NCBI GenBank assembly: GCA_963575745.1 | Contig: CAUYUJ010020749.1 | Coordinates: 507,640-571,639, forward strand | DNA: 64,000 nt | Reading direction: 5' to 3' | DNA from: Prorocentrum cordatum | Lineage: Eukaryota; Sar; Dinophyceae; Prorocentrales; Prorocentraceae | In this document: positions 1 to 12,069 of the stretch, in pieces | Layout of the letters: every line of letters begins with the position of its first letter | How positions within the stretch are numbered: position 1 is the first letter of the stretch | Made by a program: the position numbers and the translations under genes | The notes under the pieces: model-generated | Seen by the model: the letters and a program-made list of their open reading frames with translations, nothing else | Told to the model about the DNA's origin: nothing | Databases searched by the model: none

Positions 1-1600
1 AGAAGTGTGGAAAGATGCCTCCCGCGTCTGCAGAGGGCGCCCAGGGCCCTTGAGAGGGGCCAAAGAGAGCCCCTGAGACGTCCAACATGGCCCCAACAGA
101 ACCCAAAAGATGGCCCAATTATGTCCTTTCTAGGCTGTGTTTATTGGTGGGTCTTGGGTCTGCTCAGGCAGGTCCCCAAACGGCTGCCCCATCGTTGTTC
201 AACAGCTTGCTCCTACGCGTCCCTGATCAAGGCAACTAGCGCGGGGGTCACATCTGGAGAGGATGTGGGGATACGCGGCACGTCAACAATTTACCACAAC
301 GTGGGGCCCTCCGCGAGCAGACCCACAAGGCAAGCCCTGCACAGAAGGAAAGCGGCTGGCACGGGACCGCGAGCACAAGCAGTACCCTGCCTTAGGAAGC
401 AACGTCTGGGAGGTGGTCGCAAGAACGATGAAGAACTACCAAGCCCGATTCAAGGGCATTGAAACGGAATAGCCTGGATTTAGCTGGGAATCCAGACATA
501 TTGAGCCGGATTGCATGGGACTAGGCGGGGCTCTGCTGGATTTGGCCGATCCTCAACCTCGGATGCACCAGCTCCGATGCTGAATGGGATCTCCCAGGAG
601 CTTCATCATACCCATCGGTCGGAAGAAGTAGGTAGAAACATGAAGTGGGCAAGCGTTGGAAGTAGGTTGGATCTCTGCCCGCCCCGTGAAGAGGAGGGAA
701 GAAGGAGACCCCTCTACTTTGAAGTAGGAAGGTGCCCAGAGTAGATTGGGATCTGGGAATCCAAGAACGCCCACTTTCAACGATCGTCGTGCAGCCTGCC
801 TCTGCGCCACCCGTCCCTTGCCTCCATGGCTTCCTCAATCGCAATCCCTCTCAGCCCGCGGACTGCCTCTGGCCGCCCGCGCGCCAGCCCACCCCATGCT
901 GCCAGCAGGCTCGGTCCTCAACGATCCGCAGCTTCCTGGCGCAGGCCGTTCGGGCACCGGAGAGGGAAACAGCTGATGTGCGAAGGTTCGGCACCCACGA
1001 TGGCAATGGCGGGAAGTGCCAAGATGTCACAGGAGTGCCCAAGAAACATGAATCGCCATGCCACATGTGTGCTAGCATGATTAAGCTCGGATGCCTAGTA
1101 CCTCGCCAGGCTAAAAGAAGATAGGCAACAATACGAGTATGTGAAAGCTAGTTCGATATTGCGCTTGGACACGAAAAAAAGGCTCGGGGTCCTCCCGTCA
1201 AATTGAGGGACGTTGTCCAGCGAGTACTCCACGACGGCGCCCTCCACTCCCATTTCTGCACAGCCTCAGACATGCGGAGCCGTGCCTCAAGCCACGAAGT
1301 AGAGTGGCCTCAGGCCCCTTCAAGCGCTCTGGGTTCTGTGCACGGCACCCCCCCACACACTCGAGCTTCAGGAAAATTACGTGCGCCTCTGTGCGCTCGC
1401 AGGAGCTCGAGGACTGCGCGGCGTGACACTTCCATCGGCATCGGGAGCTTGGTTGAAATCCAAACGCCCAACATGCCCCAATATGTTCTCGAGGCCCGTC
1501 TGGGAGCCCACTGAATATAAAATCACCACTCTGTCTTCAGGGTTGGTGGTTGTCGAATACTCGACTGTTCGAACGCCCAAGACGGCCAGAGGGACCAACA
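1..1600. other. No gene recognised
   Basis: The open frames here are short, overlap on both strands and show no protein motif I recognise. The stretch has mixed composition and no clear tandem repeat. I see no RNA gene and no relict spliced leader. Confidence 0.5.
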
Positions 1601-2830
1601 TTAATCTCTTCAAGAACGGTCAACATGGCCCCCAAGAGAGCCGCAGGACTGTCCAAGACGGACTCAAGACGGGCCAATAAGGCCCATAGATCCCAGGAGG
1701 ACCCTTACAAGGGCTCAAGACGACCAAAGGATCCCCTGACAGCTCCAAAAAGGCCCCAGGATGGCCCAAGAGGGCCGCATGATGCCCCCCTATCACATCC
1801 AAGGGGTCCCCAGGAGCCTCAAGAAAGCCCTTCACACTGAACCCCCGTGTGCTCCCACAGTCGTCCCGACTGCGGCAAGATGCATATCCACATCCACTGC
1901 ACCTTGGAGTTAGGGCGCCCTTGCCCAAACATCCGAGGCGCAGTGGATAATTACGGATAAGAACCCTGCACCAAGAGGATAGATCTTCATCCATATCCCC
2001 TGCGCCTTGGCCTTTTGGTGCCCTTTCCCAGAAGGTTAAGGACGCAAGGATATCAATCTTGCCCGCACCCACAGCACTTCGGGGAGTTAGCAATCGACCC
2101 CAAGAGAGAGCAAATTTCACATCGATTCGTATCCACAACTGCCTTCCGCTACCACAGTGGCCAGGGGCGGCGGGGATTCGCCGCAGGCCTCTTCGATCCG
2201 CCGCCCGGTGTGCTCGCACGGGGGTGCCGGGCGCGATGGATCTGGAGTCGGCCGCAGATGCAGCCCGAAAGGCGCCCAGAACGGCCCCCGAACGGACGGC
2301 GCACGGCTCGAGAGGGCTCAAGGTGGCGCCATGCTTTGCCCATCATTGGACAACTGAGCACAAACAGATGCACCAGGCAAGCCCGGAATCATGCGAAGGC
2401 AGACGTGCAATAGGCAAGCCAACACGAAAACCCTTGGCCTGTGCAGGTATAGCAAACCTTGCGCCCCAAGACAGCACCACAATGGTCCAGGAAGAACACA
2501 GGACAGCCCGAGCAGGGCCCCAATGTAGGTCCCAGGTGACCCCACAACATAAGTGGCTTTCCGGAGGCCCAATATCTATCAACATCGTTGAGACTCTCAA
2601 CTATTCAGCTGCAGACAAATAATTATCCCCGAGGCGGCCAACGAATCCCGAATCTGATGGCCCAAAAAGACTACAAGGACTGCCCAAACCAAGCCACAAG
2701 AAAGGCCCAAGAGAGCCCCCAATAATGCCGAAGACGGGCCAAGAAGGCCAAAGAGGTGGTCCCAAGTCCTGCACACGAGAACCCGAGAGACGCTGGGATA
2801 CCGTTTACGAGGCCTCCTCCAAAACAAACG
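1601..2830. repeat. Diverged CCCAAGAGG-family repeat
   Basis: Phrases such as CCCAAGAG, GACGGCCCAA and GGCCCCAGGA recur every 10-15 bases, as in the better preserved copies at 7.8-9.0 kb and 20.3-22.2 kb. The 1,850-2,060 part lacks the phrase and holds a diverged internal repeat (CATATCCACTGCACCTTGG-like). Long frames exist on both strands only because the repeat has few stops. I do not call them genes. Confidence 0.5.
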
Positions 2831-3230
2831 TGCGCTAGATCATAAAGGACCTTCGATTTGGATCCATGGGGATGCTCCAACTCTGGTTCCTCGTGAATGC
2901 TGAGGAAGCGTAAAGCTACTCAAACGTATGGTGAGAACTGCCGATAGAAGACTTACCCTAGCCAACCTTCCAGCCAACCTTCTGGCAAACCCTCCGTGAC
3001 AATCCGTCCGGCCAACCCTGGTTCGGATACTGTGTCCATGAGGTGTCGAGCTGAAGTGTACGCCAAATCAGACTCTGATGCAGACCCAGAGACTAAAAAT
3101 CCAGCTCTAACTACAAATAATGCAACGCTCAAAACTGCATTCCGTGTCTTCCCTGAATGAGATGTGGTTCTTGGAAAGAGTGTGACGCCTCCAACTCCTC
3201 ACCAGCCTGCTCCCTTCCACACAAAGACCC
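2831..3230. other. No gene or repeat recognised
   Basis: About 400 bases of mixed sequence, with two or three short GCCAACCTTC phrases near 2,955-2,990. Nothing else is supportable. Confidence 0.4.
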
Positions 3231-3530
3231 ACTCGTGCCCAGCACCACTGACACTCTGATCCACTCACACTCAGACTCGCTCATACTCGAACCTACTCGT
3301 ACACAGACTCACTCACACGAACAACTTACTCATACTCACTCTCGCTCATACTCACGCGTACTCAGACCCACTCACACTCAGATTCACTCACACTCTGACA
3401 CCCTCACACTTAGACTCCCTCTCACTCAGACTCACTCACGCTTAAGCTACTCCCCCTCAGCTTAGCCATAACTTAACCACCGAGACTCTGTCACCCACAC
3501 TCAGGTCCACTCAGACTCTCTCCTCATAGT
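3231..3530. repeat. ACTCACnn minisatellite
   Basis: Short imperfect units of the type CACTCAGACTCACT repeat across the stretch (for example 3,250-3,440). This gives serine/threonine/histidine-rich frames that are by-products of the repeat. Confidence 0.7.
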
Positions 3531-3649
3531 TTGACTCGCAGGTGCTCCCGTAGACGCCCGAAGACGACACACCGAAACACCCCAAGAGGCCACTCAAACG
3601 CAACGAACTTCTGGGCTTCCAAGACCGCCACGAGGACACTGGAAATCAA

Positions 3650-3905
3650 ATACTATCTGACAAAAAGGGCGTTCAGAAAGTCGAAGAGAGCCCCAAGACG
3701 GCCCAACAGGACCCGAAGACGGCCAGAAGAGAGAGCTCCATGACGGCCAAGCCGCAAGACGCCCTCAAAAGCACTCCAAATCGTTGCCCAGTCGTTGGGG
3801 CAGACTGTGGTTGGCAGCAAAGTTGTCCCAAGAAGCCGCCAGATGCCCCCAAACGCGCCCCGGAAGCTTCCTGAGTCCCCGAAGAAGCCAAGGAGAAGCC
3901 TCAAT
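3650..3905. repeat. Diverged CCCAAGAGG-family repeat
   Basis: Phrases like CCCCAAGACGGCCCAAC and CCCGAAGAAGCCAAGG mark a degraded piece of the same dispersed family found elsewhere in the window. No gene is supported. Confidence 0.5.
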
Positions 3906-3999
3906 AAAAAAACTGGAACTGATCCTAGCGAAAGACGCGGACATATGCAAGTGCGAATGCCGCAAAACATGTCGGACGAAGAAGGGGGATCACCCCATG

Positions 4000-4760
4000 G
4001 GGCCACGAGGCGTATGAGGGGTGCGCCGAAGTAGGCGAGGAGCCGCATGTGGGCGCACACGCTGGGGCCTGGTGGGGGCCACGACTCGTGTGAGGGGTGC
4101 GCCGAAGTGCACGCGGGGCCGCGTGTGGGCACTGCCAGTGGGGCTTGCGAAGGAGCCCCCCAGGGGGCCACGAACAGCGTGAGCTCCCTGTGGGGCTGCG
4201 AAGCGTGTGAGGGGTGTGCCGACATGGGCGCGGGGCTGTAAACGTGTGAGCACTGCCACTGGGGCCTTCGGGGGTCACGAACCGTGGGATGGGGTGCGCG
4301 ACAGGGGTGCGGGGCCGCGTGTGGGCACTGCCACTGGGGCCTTCGGTGAAGCTCCCTGTGGCGTCACGCGTGGCGCGGGCTGCCCGTGGGGCCTGCAAAA
4401 CGAGTGAGGGGAGGGGTGCGCCGAACTGGTCGGGGGGGGGACCGTGTGAGGACGGTCGCTGGGGCCTTCGGTGGAGCTCCCTACGGGGCCACGAGCCGGG
4501 CGAGGGGCGCGCCGACATGAACGGGGGGGGGACACAGCGTGCGAGGGCGGCCACCAAAGCCTTTTGTGGCGGCGTCCTTTTTTATGGGGGCCATGGCACG
4601 TGTGAGGGGCGTGCCAAAATGGGAAGGGGTCCGCATGTGGACCGTGCCACAGGAGCCTTCGGTGGAGCTCCCTATGTGGCAACGAAGCGTGCGAGGGGTA
4701 CGTCGCAAGTAAAGCCTGGAGGGCAGAGGCATGGGGAGGGGGCAGCGGTAAAAAGGTGAG
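4000..4760. repeat. G-rich irregular tandem repeat
   Basis: The phrase GTGAGGGGTGCGCCGA recurs at irregular spacing of roughly 70-130 bases, alternating with GGGCACTGCCACTGGGGCC and a GGAGCTCCCT-type phrase. All six frames are fairly open because the repeat lacks stops, so I do not call the overlapping 150-210-codon frames genes. Confidence 0.7.
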
Positions 4761-4969
4761 AGTGGCGCAGGGAGCTACCTCTTCAAGACGAGGACCAAAC
4801 AACAAAGGATGGTCGGACAACAGAAGACAGCAGGGAAGGGCTCGCAGTAACAGGGTGATAACGAGAATGGGGAATCAAACATGTGATAATCAAACATAGA
4901 AAATACTATGATCATAACGATAGTTACGGACACGGAACCATGGATACCAGACGTGTCGCAACTCATATC

Positions 4970-5049
4970 CCTCCCGCTCTCTAGTTCGTTGTGTATTTAT
5001 CCCATCTCTCTCTCGCTGTACTTATACATATACATATACACATTGTCCG

Positions 5050-5081
<32 letters not shown>

Positions 5082-5100
5082 CATCCTGCTCTAACATACG
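4970..5100. repeat. CT-rich low complexity
   Basis: Runs of (CT)n around 5,050-5,090 and a TACATATACATATACACA stretch just before them. Simple sequence only. Confidence 0.7.
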
Positions 5101-5219
5101 TATACGCATGCATTGATATAGTATGGAATGCATGTATCTATATATACATGTATGCTAGCCGCTGTGGGCCTCAAGCAATAAGCTCTTGCACATTCGATGC
5201 GCGCAGTGATAACGGATAA

Positions 5220-6070
5220 GCAAGAGATCCACCGCAAGAAACCCAAACTTGAAATCCACCAAAGTTCTTGGACCAAGGCTGGGTTTCTTGGATTTCGGCC
5301 GCAAACGGAGAACGGCAGGGCACCCTGACCCGGTTTCTTGATCGCCTGCGCGAAGCCATTTGACACCAAGAAACCCAAGGCGACGAGAAGATGGCGACGC
5401 CTCCCGTCAAAAAAAGGCACTCATCTGACCGCGACTGGGGTGGACGACGAGAACCGAGGCACCCACAATGCAGTTCAATGTCTTGGAATGTCGAGCATGC
5501 GCCTCGAGTGCGCCAACGCCCCCATGTCAGATGGACGAGCCCCCGCAAATTCATGCGTCACACTGGAAGAACAGCCAGGGTGGCGTTCCAAGAAACCCAA
5601 GGTACCCCGAATGCCTGCCAGTTTCTTGGGCTGTCGGGCGCGCCCCACATAAGACAGCGCTCCCGTGCCAGACTGACGAAAACACGCAGATGGATGCGTC
5701 GCACTGAGGCAACAATCACGGTGGCGGGCAAAGAAAAGCAACGGAACTAGGCATGATTGTCAATTTCTTGGGTTTTCGGGCATGTGCCCCGAAATGCGCC
5801 GGCACCCCTTTGCCAGATGGGCGAGCGCCCGCGAATGGATGGGCAACGTGGCAACGCGGGACGAACAACCCGAGTGGCGAACGAAGAAACCCAAGGTACC
5901 CCGAATGCCCAGACGTTTCTTGCAGGTTCAGCCGCGCGCTCCAAAACGCACCGACGCCCAAGAAACCCAGGAATCTCTGAGATTTCAATGTGTTCGCGAC
6001 TGTTATTACCTTCTACGCCGAACTCAAGCCAAAGAAACCCAGGGAACCCTGACGAAACATGCGGGTATTT
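5220..6070. repeat. AAGAAACCCAAGG-type interspersed repeat
   Basis: The phrase AAGAAACCCAAGG, or its complement TTTCTTGGGTTT, occurs at least eight times in both orientations (for example near 5,230, 5,370, 5,590, 5,625, 5,763, 5,885 and 5,958). It is often followed by TACCCCGAATGCC. Opposite orientations could fold into hairpins. No gene is supported. Confidence 0.6.
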
Positions 6071-6089
6071 CTTCTCATACGGTCCGACT

Positions 6090-6300
6090 GTGAGCTATGA
6101 GGTGCAACCATGCGGTGCAAGCTTTGTGGTGCAAGCTTTGTGATGCGCGCTACACGGTGCAAGCTATGCAGTGCAAGCTATGTGGTCCAATCTACGTGGT
6201 GCATTCTGCATGGTGCAAGCTAGGTGGTGCAAGCTATGCAATGCAATCTACGTGGTGCAGGCTATTCGGCGTAAGCTGTGTGGTACGGAAACGGACAGGA
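6090..6300. repeat. GGTGCAAGCTATG tandem repeat
   Basis: About a dozen imperfect 15-base units of the GTGGTGCAAGCTATGC type run in tandem. The cysteine-rich frame they encode has no other support. Confidence 0.75.
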
Positions 6301-6669
6301 ACGCGGCCGCCTGGCCCGCAGACGTGCCTTCTATTGGGGAAGCCTGGGCGGCGATGGGCGGGAACGGGGCTACCAGGCCTGCGCACGGGCCAAGTTTCTT
6401 GGAAAAGACATAAGAACCCCAAACATGCAAACACTGTTTGGTGTATATATAAATACAAGACTGCAGTGGCGCTTCGCGCCATGCACCTTGGTCCTGGAAG
6501 TGTGGTATGCAAGCGGAATTCCAGGAAGGTCAAGCCGACAATTTGGCGATTACTCCTTGTTGCCTTTTCCGGCATCGCCGCTATAATAATGTGATTCGTT
6601 ATCCTTCCTCCATGCTTCTTTTCCTCATTTTCGCCATACCGTGCGCATTCTCCCCATCCTCCTCAGCTC

Positions 6670-7240
6670 TTTATTGCGGAGGCTCCTCCTTGGAGAGCCT
6701 CTGGGGGCCTCACAAAAGTTGTTTCAGGCTTCTTAATGTTTTCAGGAGGCCTCCTGGGTGTATTCTGGGGGCCTCTGGGGGACATCTTGGACCCGTGTTG
6801 TGCCGTTTTCGAGCTCTCTTGGACTGCCTGGAAGCCCTTTCGGATGTTTGTAGGGCGATTTTGGAGCCTCCCAGGCGGCTTCGGACGCCCAGAAGACCGC
6901 CGTCTTGGAGCGTCGGGAAGCCGAAAAGAGGAGAACCCCAAAATTCACCAAAAACCCACCGAAAACCAATGAGTTTTGCCTCTTGGGGCCTTCTTGGGAG
7001 AGCTCTTGGAGGCCCCTTTGGGGCCGTCCTGGAGGCCTCTTGGGCCATCTTGAGGTCACGTCGGTCACTCTTGGAGCGCTCTTGTGCTGTCTTGGGGGTC
7101 TCTGGGACGTCTCCCATGACCCCCCTGGTCGCCCCAAGTGTGCTGCGAAGGCTTGTCAAATTGCCCTGCAAGGCTCGGGGGGCCGCTTCGAGGCCCGTCC
7201 GGAGGGTTCCAAAGCCCCAGATCCCGGGAGTCCGGTTTTG
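6670..7240 (-). repeat. CCCAAGAGG-family repeat, inverted copy
   Basis: On the plus strand this reads CTTGGGGGCCTCTTGGGC-like phrases, the reverse complement of the family at 7.8-9.0 and 20.3-22.2 kb. The stretch is followed by a (G)10 run at 7,240 and G-rich GGGTCGCGGGTGGGTCGCCG sequence to about 7,345. Confidence 0.65.
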
Positions 7241-7344
7241 GGGGGGGGGGGACGGGTTTTCCCCCCGCCCGGGCTTATAAAAATATAAGAAGAGGAATAT
7301 GTGTGGGTGGGTCGCGGGTGGGTCGCCGGCGGGTCGCGGGCGAG

Positions 7345-7790
7345 GACGACGACACCAACAACGCAACAAAAACACAACAACCATCCGCACCACGGAATTC
7401 TACTTCAGTCCCTGTCGCAGGGACGGCGGATGTGCGTTCGGCCCCCTCACTCTGATGTGTGTATGCACGCCACTGTGCCCCGAAGCGCGACATGGGGTGT
7501 CGATGCATGAGAAGAGGTAGGCGTCCGGGTGGCCGTTCCCCTTGAAGTGAAACAGGTGATAAATAAACAGATAGGTCACAAACTCACGAAAACCGCGGCC
7601 GAAGAGCAGCGCATCGATGTGGGACAAGAGACGTCCTCATAGAGCAGCTGCCCTATCATTCAGGTAATGACTCCGCTGAGTTTCAGGATCCTGAAGGTCG
7701 CCGAAGTGGGGTGTCCTCAGGCCCCTGCACCGCGATACTGTTGAAAGGGACCCACAGCCCCGAAATCGAGGTGCTCCTGGGCGCTACTGA
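7345..7790. other. No gene recognised
   Basis: Mixed sequence between two copies of the CCCAAGAGG family. Short open frames only, with no recognisable motif. Confidence 0.4.
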
Positions 7791-9010
7791 ATCCTTTCCG
7801 GAGGCAACAAGGCCCCAAGACAGGCAACGAGGGCCCCAACAGGCTCAGAATTAAGACTGCCCAAGAAGGCCTGCATGGGGGGTCCGCAAGACGCTGCAAA
7901 AGACCTCAAAACGGCCCAAGAGAGCTCCAAGAGACATGTTTCCAATAATTTAAGTGTTCTCAACTTTTCGGACTTCTGACGCTCGAAGACGGTCCCGAAG
8001 GTTCCAAGATCGCCCCAAGACAACCCAAGAGGCCCACAAAAGGCCCACAAGAGACCCGCAAGCTTGGCCTCAAGACGGCCCAAGAGGGCCCTAAGACGGC
8101 CCCAAGAGGGCCCCAAGAGAGGGAGCTCGAACTGATGTTTCGAGCCCTCCGCCCACCGGCCCAAGAGGCCCCCAAGAAGGCCTAAGAGGGCCCCAAGACG
8201 GCCCAATAGGGCCTCAAGACTCAAGACAGCACAAGAGGGCCCCAAGACGGCCCCAAGAGGGACCCAATAAGGGACCACGAGCCGAAAATTGTAGCTTTCC
8301 GCCCCAAGAGGCCCCTGGGAGGCCCCAAGAGGCCCCCAAGGGGCCCCGAGAGGCCCCCAGGAGACCCCCAAGAGGCCCAAAAGAGGCCCCAAAACAACCC
8401 CCCAGAGGCCTCTAAACTGCCTGGGGCAGGCCCCCGAAAGGCTTCTCACGAGATCCCAACGCGAACATCCAAGAGGCCTCTGAACCACAACCCAGGCACG
8501 GTGGCGGGATGGGCAGAGGGCCACTAGATATAAAGGCAAGCAGAAGTCACGCAGCACCCAGATGCCGCAACAGCGACTCTCCCCCAAGGGGTCGGCGGTG
8601 CGTCATTTTAGCATTCTCACGGTTTTGCACTTCTGACGCTCGAAGACGGCCCCAGAAGACGGCCAGAGGCCCGCAAAACGGCCCAACAGGGCCTCAGGAC
8701 GGCCAAAGAGGCCCCCAAGACGGCCCTAAGAGGGTGAACTCGAACTGACCTTTCAAGCCCTCCGCACTAAGATGACTCCCGAGACCGTCTGATTGCCCCA
8801 AGAGACCCCCACGAAGCCCCAGGAGGCCCCCAGGAAGCCCCAAAACAGGACCCAAGATGCCCCCAGGATTCCCCCAAGAGGCCCGAAGACACTCCAAAAT
8901 CGCTTCCAAGAGGCTTCTCAGAGGCATCCCAAGAGATCCCCACATGCATCCAAGAGGCCTCTGACCTCAAACCCAGGCGCGGAGGCGGGGTGGGCCCAAG
9001 GACCACGTCG
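7790..9010 (+). repeat. CCCAAGAGG-family repeat, two tandem units
   Basis: Two units carry the same internal order. Each starts with an ACTTCTGACGCTCGAAGACGG junction (7,970 and 8,630), continues with dense CCCAAGAGG phrases, and ends with CCAAGAGGCCTCTGA and ACCCAGGC (8,475 and 8,950). The first unit also holds the GACCACGAGCCGAAAA / CCCCAAGAGG internal boundary seen at 20.4-22.1 kb. The long frame on the minus strand (tryptophan/glycine/leucine repeats) follows from the 10-11-base phrase period and is not called as a gene. Confidence 0.7.
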
Positions 9011-9049
9011 ACAGTCTGTCCATGTATGCATGAACATAGTTCTGTATAA

Positions 9050-9170
9050 TATGGATATATATATATATATATATGTATATATTTACGTATGTGTATATAA
9101 ATATGTATGTAAGTGTCTGTAGCTGTATATAGATGTATGTGACTATATGTATGTGCATGTGCGTGTAAGT
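9050..9170. repeat. AT/TATG microsatellite
   Basis: (AT)n from about 9,053 to 9,072, then imperfect TATGTATA units. Simple sequence. Confidence 0.85.
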
Positions 9171-9628
9171 GTACACATCCTGTATTATGCACACGCAGAT
9201 GGATTGCAGAGCTAACGTTAAGAAGACCCGTCCACAGGAAGATGTATCCAACGCCGTCTCACGCTAAAGGCAATGCCCAAACTACACCTGGAGTTCGAGC
9301 TGATGCTGCGCCTATCACGCTAGAGCTGACCACCAGTAGTAAACACATGTATGACGCTAAGCAAGACGCATGCACACACGAGCCACGCGTGAGACCCTTT
9401 CATTGGGCGCAACCTAGCCGTGTCGTGCAGGCACGTATGTACCACGCACGCGTGGTCCGCTCTGGAAAGACCGAATCCCCTCTCCAACAATATCTTTGTG
9501 GAAACAGACAAAGGTACCGATACCGCCACTCCTAGGACCTCCCCCTCGGTACGTTCTGACCGAGATTGCGAAGCGAATCCAGCCGTGACGACGAGGAAAG
9601 GACACGGGTTATCCGAATCTAGAAAAAG

Positions 9629-9773
9629 AGAAGCCGGCATAAACACAAATTTTCGGAGGTTCGCGCGGATTTCTTGGATCAGGTGGGCGGCACCATAAGC
9701 GCCGCTAGGGGGGCCCAGCACCGATCCAAGAAATCCGCGCGGAGCTCCGAAAATTCATGTTTATGCAGCCCTT
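9629..9773. repeat. Inverted repeat, about 50-bp arms
   Basis: CGCGCGGATTTCTTGGATC at 9,662-9,680 is the exact reverse complement of 9,723-9,741. With a few mismatches the arms extend outward over AAATTTTCGGAGG and GCATAAAC to about 9,629 and 9,773. The spacer is 42 bases. It could be a small foldback or MITE-like element. No transposase or target duplication is visible. Confidence 0.7.
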
Positions 9774-10552
9774 TCTTCTCCGAGAACCTCTGGGGGGGGA
9801 CCCTGTACTCACTCCGACCTTTCGCAAGCGGAGCAGCCCACCTCTGTCTTCAGACGGCTTTCGCGGCTCCCCTCCGCCAGCTTCCGCCGAGGGCGAGGTT
9901 AGCCCACTTCTCGACCCCTCGGTGCTGGCAATATCTATATCCATCTATGCAGTGCGTCTTGGACTTTCTTGGAAGGGGCGGGACAAAGCCGAGGCGCATG
10001 CGACATGCAAAAAATGAAGCCTCTAGGGGCCAGATCTTTATCCATACCCAATGCACCTCAGGTTTCTGGGGAAGGGAGCCCGAAACTCCGAGCTGCAGTG
10101 GATATGGGCAGCACAAGTCTTGCCCGCACTCGGCGGCGAGGCTTCTGTTTTTTCGGCTGAGGCGCCCTATATGTTGTGTGATTACGGTCTGAACTTTTGC
10201 GGCGGCGGCCCCGTCGACACTTTGTGCTTGGCAAGCGGATGGTGTGTCGCTATTCTCCGCGGGGCGGGAGACTGGGGAAGGCTTGGGACGTTGAAGCCTG
10301 GGCATTGGATAGCGTGTGGTGCAGAGAGCGCAGAACCGGCGGCGCGACACTCTAAGCCAAAGCTCCTGACCGTATTCAGCGCCACTTTGCCAGACACAGC
10401 TACGGCACCCGCATTTTGCCCCTTGGATGGGGGCCCAGAGGGCTCGACCTCTCACCCGTCCAGGGACCTGTTTTCGCCCTGGGCCCACTTGTTCTGCTCA
10501 CAGGGCCCGAATACGTCCCCTAGAAGCCCTGTTTTTCCCCTTATACGTATCT
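9774..10552. other. No gene recognised
   Basis: Mixed GC-rich sequence. A stretch at 10,030-10,130 (TCCATACCCAATGCACCTC) weakly resembles 1,870-2,040, which suggests an old dispersed repeat. Nothing coding can be defended. Confidence 0.35.
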
Positions 10553-10603
10553 TTCTCCTCCTCCTCCTCCTCCTCCTCCTCCTCCTCCTCCTCCTCCTCC
10601 TCT
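10553..10603 (+). repeat. (CTC)n microsatellite
   Basis: About 16 pure CTC/TCC triplets. It is a short version of the much longer (TCC)n tracts at 39.3 and 60.6 kb. Confidence 0.9.
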
Positions 10604-11448
10604 CCCTGTTCTATATTCCTCGTCTGTAACCTCCCCGTCCTCCCGAGCACCGCCTCCTTTTGAGCGAACCCTCCAGGCCGCACCACCAGACGCGTCCGTA
10701 GGCCAGGCTGGGCGTTTCGCTGGAGTCTCCACAGCACGTCCAGGCCTACAGCTCCCAACCGTGTACCACACGGATGGAGGCTCGGTAGTTTCCAAGACGT
10801 GGTTATCGCCTCGTCGCCGCGCACACTCGTTTTAAAAGGAAAGATCCTACATTTTCGCGAACGGAGGGCCCGTCGTCTTCTAAATCGGACCTTCGCCCTT
10901 ACGCAATGCGCATTCGTCTGAAAACCTTCCGACAATTACACGGATGGACGCCGGCACGATCTCAAAATGGGGCTCCCCCAGGGAGGCTCACCCGGGGGGG
11001 GGGCCTCCGTGAGACCCCGCAAACGGAGATTACCACACCACAGGTGCAAGCTTGAGCAACAACTCCATTCGTGGAGAGCGGTTTCTTTTCAAAATGGGGC
11101 CATCGAGATATACGTCATTCGATTTTACCTAGGGATGTTTCCAAGCGTGCAGAAGCTACACGGATGCAGGACGGCTCCTTTTCAGAACAAGGCTGTCGCA
11201 AGGCAATTCTTCGACCTTGGAATCCCAACCGTGTCGAATGTCTTGAACGTGCATCGAGAGACGGAGGGCGGCCTCCTTCAAAACGAAGCTCCTCTGGACG
11301 GCGGGCCCATGGGGTGCACCTCTTTCGAGGAGGTCGCTTCGCGCAGCAAGCAAGAATGCTTCTTGGGACAAACGAGGAGGGGGCTTGGGACGGAAGGGTG
11401 TATTCGAGCATCGCTGTAACCCCATTGGGCTTACTTTGGTAATCCTCC
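10604..11448. other. No gene; weak diverged repeat
   Basis: The phrase ACACGGATG followed by a GG..GGCTC..TTTCAAAA-like string recurs loosely (10,750, 10,938, 11,158). This hints at an old roughly 200-base repeat. No coding evidence. Confidence 0.35.
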
Positions 11449-11710
11449 ATGCGCCTGCTCATCCATCCTCCTCCTGCTCCTGTCATGTCCTTCTGTTCTT
11501 CTGATCCCCCTCCCCTACCGAACCATCCCTCTCCTCCCTCCCGCCCCCCCTCTTCCTCACCTTCGCCTCCTCCTCCTCCGACTCATCCGCCCCTATCGCA
11601 TTTTTTCTCAGCCCGCCTGCTCCTCATTTCACCTCATTCCGCCTCCTCCCCTCTCCTGCCACTGCCACCTGCTCCCCTCCCTCCCCCCGTCCCTCAACCC
11701 ATTTTCGAGG
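11449..11710 (+). repeat. Pyrimidine-rich tract
   Basis: C/T-rich sequence with many CCTCC and CCCCTCC strings. The proline/serine-rich frame across it is compositional. Confidence 0.6.
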
Positions 11711-12069
11711 CGGAGGAGACACGCCTGGATCAAGAAACATCATTCCGTCCGAGATCGCAGCTCGCCCCCTCGACGCTTGCCGGCCTGCGCAAGCTTCGAC
11801 AGCTCCCGCCGCATCTTGTCGCGGAACGACGCCTCGTCGCCGTCAAGCTGCAGCGCGGCCGCCGGGGACGGCGACGGGGGGCCTGCGATGAGCGGACACG
11901 CTCTCCATTCCGCTCCTGTCTTGCACCCGACCCTGGAGGATCGAAAACGGAGATATTGGACACTTCTGAAAGGTTTCTCCCACCCAACAGGTTGCATGCC
12001 GCGGCCGCCAGGCCCGAAGTGTGCCCGTGTTGCCTGGTAGTACGCAGGCTGTGCCTAGGCCTGATGTCG

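Noticed and set aside
7784-8587. 267-codon Leu/Gly/Trp-rich membrane-like protein, and similar frames at 20.3-22.3 kb
   Set aside because: They follow from the CCCAAGAGG phrase period, shift frame between units and lack conserved starts or stops.
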